Origin: Bacteroidota bacterium
GTDB taxonomy: Bacteria > Bacteroidota > Bacteroidia > Chitinophagales > Chitinophagaceae
Reading direction: 5' to 3'
DNA: 10,625 nt
Assembly (NCBI GenBank): GCA_023392185.1
Contig: JAEVZP010000211.1
Coordinates: 1 to 10,625 of the forward strand
In this document: in pieces, positions 6,644-10,625 of the stretch
Layout of the letters: each line of letters starts with the position of its first letter
Numbering within the stretch: the stretch's first letter is position 1
Notes under the pieces: generated by a model
What the model was told of the DNA's origin: nothing
Seen by the model: the letters and a program-made list of their open reading frames with translations, nothing else
Database searches by the model: none
Made by a program: the position numbers and the translations under genes

Positions 6644-8026
6644 ATGACTTTAAAAACAAAGCTCTCGCTGGGCGTTTCACTGTTGATCACCGTGCTTTTT
6701 ACGGTGTCTTCCGTGTCGATCTACGGGCTTTTTGCTGATTTCCGGAGAGATGAGGTGGAAGCGCGCCTGCGCCAGTCGGGCGTGGCCGTCACACGGATCG
6801 TTGCAGGCCTCGAGGCACAGGGAGCCGCCATTCCCCAAAATCTCGCTGAAGACAATATCGAAACGCTGGACGAAGAAGTGACGCTGGTGTTTGACGAAGC
6901 GCAGCAACTGCTCTACAGCAGTCTCACCGACCGGCGCTTTTCCTGGCATCCGGAAGACCTCCAGTTGCTGGCGGCCCAGCGTGCTTTTTTCCGCACCGAC
7001 AAAGGTCGCGAGATCTATGGCCTGCGCTATGAGGATTCCGGAAAATCCTACTATACTATCGTCTCAGCCTCCGACGAACTGGGCCGGCGCAAGCAGCAGT
7101 TTTTACTGTACATCCTGATTGGAACCGGCGCGCTTTTTATCGGGCTGGCCTGGGTGATTGCGGCGCGCCTCATTGGTCGCCTGCTGCAACCGCTCGACAG
7201 TTTTCTGCAACAGGTAGGCGCGGTCCACGCTCACACGCTCGATACCCGCATCGCCATTCGCAACGAGGGCGACGAGATTGCGCTCCTGGCAACCGAATTC
7301 AACGGGATGCTTCAACGACTCGAGCGGTCTTACCAACGGCAAAAAGATTTTACGGCCCATGCTTCCCACGAGTTGCGCACCCCCATTGCCCGCCTGACGG
7401 CCCAACTGGAAAACCGACTCGCCTCCAGTCCCCCGCCCGCCGAAAAAGTCTTTCTTTCGCAACTGCTCGCCGATGCCAGCCGCCTTAGTGAGCTGATCGG
7501 TTCTTTGCTTCTCCTCACCCGCGCCGACAATCCGGCCCGAGAGGCAACAGAAGCCTGCCGGCCCGACGAACTGCTTTTCGAAGCAGCTGAAACACTTTCG
7601 CAAAATCACCCCGATTTCCGCCTGGAGCTCGATATCCGGTCTGCGGAGGAAAGCACGGAGATCGCGCCTATTTATGGCGCACGCGGGCTGTTGCAGGTGG
7701 CTTTCCACAACCTGCTGCGCAACGCGTATCAGTATTCGGACAGCCGCCGGGTAACCGCCACGCTGTTGCCGGGCACTGAAGCCACCGTTCTGACCCTCGA
7801 AAACGACGGGCCGGCGCTCAGCGAAGCCGAACAGGAAAAACTGTTTCAACCTTTTATGCGCGGCGCCAATGCAGCCACGCACACCGGCCTTGGGCTGGGA
7901 CTGCGCATGGTGGCGCGCATCTTCGAGAAGCAGGGCGCTACCATTCGCTACGAAACCGACGGCAGCCACCACAACCGCTTTGTAATCTTCATTCCGGTAC
8001 TGCAACCTGATGCTGTGCCTTCGTGA
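6644..8026 (+). CDS. Sensor histidine kinase
   Basis: This 460-residue inner-membrane kinase should phosphorylate the regulator encoded just upstream. It has a first membrane helix (about 8-30), a periplasmic sensor region of about 120 residues (31-152) without a recognisable named domain, a second helix (about 153-176), and a HAMP-like linker (about 177-230). The phosphorylated His is in SHELRTP (H242). The ATPase domain shows the N box HNLLRNAYQYS (355-365), a G1 box ENDGPAL (D388) and a G2 box GLGLGL (415-420). The start at 6644 is the first ATG in this frame giving a clean N-terminal helix. An ATG at 6620 in another frame stops within a few codons. The gene ends 73 nt from the convergent rpe, and no strong terminator is visible between them. 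Confidence 0.94.
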   Translation: MTLKTKLSLGVSLLITVLFTVSSVSIYGLFADFRRDEVEARLRQSGVAVTRIVAGLEAQGAAIPQNLAEDNIETLDEEVTLVFDEAQQLLYSSLTDRRFSWHPEDLQLLAAQRAFFRTDKGREIYGLRYEDSGKSYYTIVSASDELGRRKQQFLLYILIGTGALFIGLAWVIAARLIGRLLQPLDSFLQQVGAVHAHTLDTRIAIRNEGDEIALLATEFNGMLQRLERSYQRQKDFTAHASHELRTPIARLTAQLENRLASSPPPAEKVFLSQLLADASRLSELIGSLLLLTRADNPAREATEACRPDELLFEAAETLSQNHPDFRLELDIRSAEESTEIAPIYGARGLLQVAFHNLLRNAYQYSDSRRVTATLLPGTEATVLTLENDGPALSEAEQEKLFQPFMRGANAATHTGLGLGLRMVARIFEKQGATIRYETDGSHHNRFVIFIPVLQPDAVPS

Positions 8027-8099
8027 GCATAGCAGCAATCGAAATTTCCGGAAAACCGCTCTGGAATTCCTTGTCCTGTTTCCGGAGAATCCGCCAGCT

Positions 8100-8753
8100 T
8101 TAAGAACCGGCCTTCTTCAGCGCCGCAATGGTTGCCGCCGGGTTGGGTGACGAAAAAACGGTGTTGCCGGCCACCAGCATATCAGCGCCGGCTTCTACGA
8201 GCAGCGGTGCGTTTTCGACAGTCACGCCGCCGTCTATCTCAATGATCGTTTGCGCACCCCGATCGGTAATAAGCTTTTTGAGGGTCCGGATTTTTTCGTA
8301 GGTGCGGGGAATAAATTTCTGTCCGCCAAAACCCGGATTAACGCTCATAATCAGGACGAGGTCGATGTCTTCGATCAGGTCTTCGAGGGTGCTGACCGGG
8401 GTGGAAGGGTTGAGCGAAACACCGGCCTTCATGCCCGCAGCTTTGATTTGTTGCAGACTGCGGTGCAGGTGCGGGCTCACTTCCTGATGAATGGTCAGGA
8501 TGTCGGCGCCGGCGTCGGCAAAAGCGTCAATGTATTTTTCCGGCTCCACGATCATCAGGTGCACGTCAAAGGGCTTTTGAGCGTGTTTTTTCAGCGCTTT
8601 AATCACCGGCATGCCAAAGGTGATGTTGGGCACAAAGCGGCCGTCCATGACATCGAGGTGGAAATAATCGGCCTCGCTGGCGTTGATCATTTCCATGGCC
8701 TCGTGAAGACGGGCAAAATCGGCAGAAAGCAGAGAAGGAGCAATAAGCGGCAT
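8100..8753 (-). CDS. rpe: Ribulose-phosphate 3-epimerase
   Basis: This cytoplasmic enzyme interconverts D-ribulose 5-phosphate and D-xylulose 5-phosphate in the pentose phosphate pathway. The 217 residues match the usual family length of about 220. The TIM-barrel motifs are in order: IAPSLLSADFARL (4-16), FHLDVMDGRFVPNITFG (31-47, with metal ligand H32 and catalytic D34), VHLMI with H65, IHQE with H89, SLNPSTP (113-119), MSVNPGFGGQKF (136-147) and EIDGGV with the second catalytic Asp D174. The frame is open 45 codons further upstream to 8888, but that extension is unlike the family, so ATG 8753 is chosen. A near -7 box, TATTTTCA, lies 7 nt before it. Confidence 0.97.
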   Translation of the reverse strand: MPLIAPSLLSADFARLHEAMEMINASEADYFHLDVMDGRFVPNITFGMPVIKALKKHAQKPFDVHLMIVEPEKYIDAFADAGADILTIHQEVSPHLHRSLQQIKAAGMKAGVSLNPSTPVSTLEDLIEDIDLVLIMSVNPGFGGQKFIPRTYEKIRTLKKLITDRGAQTIIEIDGGVTVENAPLLVEAGADMLVAGNTVFSSPNPAATIAALKKAGS

Positions 8754-8760
8754 AGGACGG

Positions 8761-8768
8761 TGAAAATA
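8761..8768 (-). promoter_or_regulatory. Possible -7 box before rpe
   Basis: On the minus strand TATTTTCA matches the first four defined positions of TAnnTTTG and ends 7 nt before the rpe ATG. The sequence after it (CCGTCCT) resembles that after the E1 box (CCGCCATT). It is weaker than the E1 box because the last two bases differ from consensus. Confidence 0.3.
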
Positions 8769-8772
8769 GGAC

Positions 8773-8790
8773 TTCCCGCCGGAGCGGGAA
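8773..8790. repeat. Short hairpin upstream of rpe
   Basis: TTCCCGC (8773-8779) pairs with GCGGGAA (8784-8790) around a CGGA loop. It lies just upstream of the putative rpe -7 box and could be a regulator site or a chance GC palindrome. The rest of the 205-bp gap 8754-8958 shows one TTCCGGAA (8924-8931) and no gene that I can support. Confidence 0.4.
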
Positions 8791-8958
8791 AATGAAAAAC
8801 GCAAAGGCCGGCCCCTGCAGTGCGAAGCGGATGTGCAGTGATTGCGAACTGTGGCTTCGAAACAGAGAAACAGATGCGAAGGGCGCAACCGGGTTAGAAT
8901 CAGGTTGTCATCAGGGAATACATTTCCGGAAAAATCCTAACCCCTGATCTCTGAAACT

Positions 8959-9978
8959 TTACCCCCCAACCCGTTTGAGGGCTTCCTGAGCGGGGGCATA
9001 ACCGGGGGCAGCTTTGAGGGCGGCCTCATACTGCTTCCGGGCGGCAGCCGTGTTGCCCAGGTATTCTTCGCAAATGCCGGCATTGAAAGCCGCATTGGGA
9101 TTTTGCGGATCGAGGCGGGCGGCATCCCGGAAAAAAGGCAATGCTTTTGTGACACTGTCTTCCTGCAGATACACATAGCCGAGCGCGAAATAAGCATCGG
9201 CATATTCGGGTGCTTTGGCAATGGCAAACCGATACTCTTCTTTGGCGCGTTCCCACTGGACTTTCTCATTGAAATACTGCCCCCGGGTATAAATCGGAAA
9301 CAAGTCGTTGGTGTCGGCGAGGTAGGCATTCCGGAAATACTGCAGGGCGGTAGAGTCGCCCTGGTTTTGACTGATAAAGCCCAGTTGCATGAGCGCTTCC
9401 TTGTGATCGGGCTGCACCTGCAGGGCCGTCTGAAAGGACGAAACTGCCTTGTTGGCGTCTTCCATATCCTTGTATACCATGCCTTTGAGAAAGTAGGCAT
9501 CGGCTTCGTAAGGATTGGTCCGCAACACAGTATTGATTTGTTCAAACGCCGATTTGTAATCCTTGTTGATCAGATCGCCTTTAGCGAGGTTGAGCCGGGC
9601 GCGCGGATCTTTTGGGTTTTTGAGCAGCGCTTTCCGCAGCCATTCGCGCGAGCCTTCGAGGTCGCGGGCTTCAAAGAGCATGTCGCCCACAGCCGATAAA
9701 TATTCGGCTTTGTTGGTGTCGAGCCGCACGGCATGAATATAATCGGCCGCCGCCAGGGAGTCGAAGCGCAGCCGCCGCAGCGCATTGCCGCGCTGAAAAT
9801 ACAGCTCGGCACGCGTGGTGTCGCGCACGATCTGTGCCGTCAGCTCATAGGTCTGCGGCAGGTTGTATTCCCGCACCTTCAGATCGGGGTGCTCCGACGG
9901 ATCGTAGGAGCGGCAGGCAGCAAAGCAAAGGGTTGCCAGCAGGGTACAAAAAAGCGTGTTTTTCAAAAGAAAGAACAA
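8959..9978 (-). CDS. TPR-repeat lipoprotein
   Basis: This protein of about 339 residues begins with a lipoprotein signal peptide: a basic-hydrophobic start, then LLATLCFAAC with the lipidated Cys at about residue 22. It should be exported and anchored to a membrane facing the periplasm or surface. From about residue 57 to 327 it is made of about eight 34-residue tetratricopeptide repeats, clearest at 159-192 (ADAYFLKGMVYKDMED...) and 260-293 (ADAYFALGYVYLQEDS...). TPR solenoids bind partner proteins; no catalytic domain is present. The start is uncertain because there is no ATG before the lipobox: TTG at 9978 or TTG at 9966 (which would give MKNTLFCTLL) are the options, with an in-frame TAA at 9984-9982. 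The neighbours do not reveal the partner. A tol-pal-type or gliding-related envelope role is possible but unsupported. Confidence 0.85.
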   Translation of the reverse strand: MFFLLKNTLFCTLLATLCFAACRSYDPSEHPDLKVREYNLPQTYELTAQIVRDTTRAELYFQRGNALRRLRFDSLAAADYIHAVRLDTNKAEYLSAVGDMLFEARDLEGSREWLRKALLKNPKDPRARLNLAKGDLINKDYKSAFEQINTVLRTNPYEADAYFLKGMVYKDMEDANKAVSSFQTALQVQPDHKEALMQLGFISQNQGDSTALQYFRNAYLADTNDLFPIYTRGQYFNEKVQWERAKEEYRFAIAKAPEYADAYFALGYVYLQEDSVTKALPFFRDAARLDPQNPNAAFNAGICEEYLGNTAAARKQYEAALKAAPGYAPAQEALKRVGG

Positions 9979-10116
9979 GATTTAAAATAAGCGACTGCGT
10001 TGCTCGGTCCACATTCCAGGAGGTGGCAGCAAGGGCAGAAACCGCACAAATTTGGGGAATTATCTGTTCTAAAGACGATTGCTTTCCGGAAACCTGCCGG
10101 CAGCAGCGCGCTTCCC

Positions 10117-10132
10117 TCCCGCTTTTGCGGGA
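10117..10132. repeat. Short hairpin between the terC-like and TPR genes
   Basis: TCCCGC (10117-10122) pairs with GCGGGA (10127-10132) around TTTT. On the minus strand the T run comes before the stem, not after it, so it does not fit an intrinsic terminator for the terC-like gene. A smaller GCCT/AGGC hairpin (10137-10147) is followed on the minus strand by five T residues and could be a weak terminator. The spacer 9979-10154 also holds one TTCCGGAA (10084-10091). Confidence 0.35.
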
Positions 10133-10154
10133 AAAAGCCTTTCAGGCAGCCTGC

Positions 10155-10625
10155 TCAGGGTTGCTCCGGCGTTTCTTTTCCGGAATTGGTATCGTGTTTG
10201 GCAGCGCCGTCCACAATCATCCTGGGCAGAGATTTCCGGCGCATCCGCATGTTGAGCAGTTCCACCAGAAACGAAAACGCCATGGCAAAATAAACGTAGT
10301 TTTTGAGGTGCAGATTGTGTGCCGCCTCGCCGGCCCAGCCTTCTACAATGAGAATCAGGCCGATCATCACCAGAAAAGACAAAGCCAGCATCTTGATCGT
10401 GGGATGGCGGTCGATGAATTTCGCAATCGTGGGGGCGAAAAGGAACATGACTACCATGGCGATCACCACGGCAGCAATCATGATCTCCAGGTGTTTGGCC
10501 ACGCCGGAAGCCGTAATCACTGAATCGAATGAAAAAACCATGTCCACCAGAATGATTTGGGCAATGCCGTTCCGGAAAGAAAGCTTTTTGCCGCCGGTGT
10601 CTTCCTGTTCTTCCTCCCCTTCTAC
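10155..10625 (-). CDS. TerC-family integral membrane protein (C-terminal part, cut by window edge)
   Basis: The last 156 residues are present, and the frame runs open to base 10625, so the N-terminus lies outside the window. The segment reads a charged Glu-rich loop (VEGEEEQED), then KKLSFRNGIAQIILVDMVFSFDSV, the second conserved TerC block with its membrane-embedded acidic residues (FSFDSV), followed by three hydrophobic helices and RHPTIKMLALSFLVMIG and YVYFAMAFSFLVELLN. This matches the YgdQ/YoaE branch of the TerC superfamily, multi-helix membrane proteins linked in some members to export of manganese or other metals. A GTG at 10547 lies mid-motif and is not the start. The C-terminal tail is hydrophilic (DTNSGKETPEQP). 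Confidence 0.9.
   Translation of the reverse strand, partial: VEGEEEQEDTGGKKLSFRNGIAQIILVDMVFSFDSVITASGVAKHLEIMIAAVVIAMVVMFLFAPTIAKFIDRHPTIKMLALSFLVMIGLILIVEGWAGEAAHNLHLKNYVYFAMAFSFLVELLNMRMRRKSLPRMIVDGAAKHDTNSGKETPEQP

Noticed and set aside
7103..8038. Open frame of 311 codons antisense to the histidine kinase
   Set aside because: It is a shadow of a gene with intact H, N, G1 and G2 boxes; no family resemblance in the antisense product.
8027..8099. Terminator between the kinase and rpe genes
   Set aside because: The spacer has TTTCCGGAAA and TTTCCGGA, which could pair, but no T run follows on either strand; the pairing follows simply from the iterated octamer.
8754..8888. 45-residue N-terminal extension of rpe
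   Set aside because: Rpe proteins begin with a short sequence before IAPSLLSADF; the extension is Cys/Arg/Ser-rich and covers the likely promoter and a hairpin.
10155..10547. Short stand-alone TerC-like protein starting at GTG 10547
   Set aside because: The frame continues upstream to the window edge with conserved TerC sequence (IAQIILVDMVFSFDSV), so this is the tail of a longer gene.
1..10625. CRISPR array, tRNA, rRNA, insertion sequence or phage genes
   Set aside because: I looked for regularly spaced repeats, cloverleaf-like sequences and transposase or phage motifs and saw none.

Overview
The window looks like chromosomal DNA from a member of the Bacteroidota, probably a moderately GC-rich environmental lineage of the Saprospiria/Chitinophagia type; the rank is inferred, not proven. 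The evidence is a fused alpha-beta 2-oxoacid dehydrogenase E1 of the kind common in that phylum, matches to the Bacteroidota -7 promoter box (TAnnTTTG) immediately before several start codons, no clear Shine-Dalgarno sequences, and typical housekeeping content.

Layout, left to right. Bases 1-155 are an upstream flank with no recognisable gene, ending in a -7 box. A fused E1 gene (156-2138, +) faces a Fic-domain gene (2215-3531, -), and a perfect 18-bp-stem bidirectional terminator lies between them. The Fic gene is the last of three minus-strand genes: a NatA-like ABC ATPase (4849-5610), a NatB-like permease (3609-4787) and Fic. A perfect 16-bp-arm palindrome sits 5 nt before the Fic ATG. A 275-bp divergent spacer (5611-5885) carries a nested inverted repeat and leads into a plus-strand two-component pair, an OmpR-type regulator (5886-6581) and its histidine kinase (6644-8026). 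The kinase faces ribulose-phosphate 3-epimerase (8100-8753, -). Beyond it, also on the minus strand, are a TPR lipoprotein (8959-9978) and the C-terminal part of a TerC-family membrane protein (10155 to the right edge).

The genes form small independent units, not one system: central metabolism (E1 and Rpe), membrane export (NatAB and TerC), signalling (the two-component pair), a self-inhibited AMPylase-type protein (Fic), and an envelope TPR lipoprotein. I do not see a defence island, CRISPR array, phage, insertion sequence, rRNA or tRNA.

The most interesting signals are in the DNA itself. The octamer TTCCGGAA occurs 14 times, in all three codon phases and more densely between genes than within them, which resembles the HIP1 iterated palindrome of cyanobacteria. 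The others are the palindrome before fic, the nested inverted repeat at 5756-5819, and promoter boxes so close to start codons that the transcripts should be leaderless.
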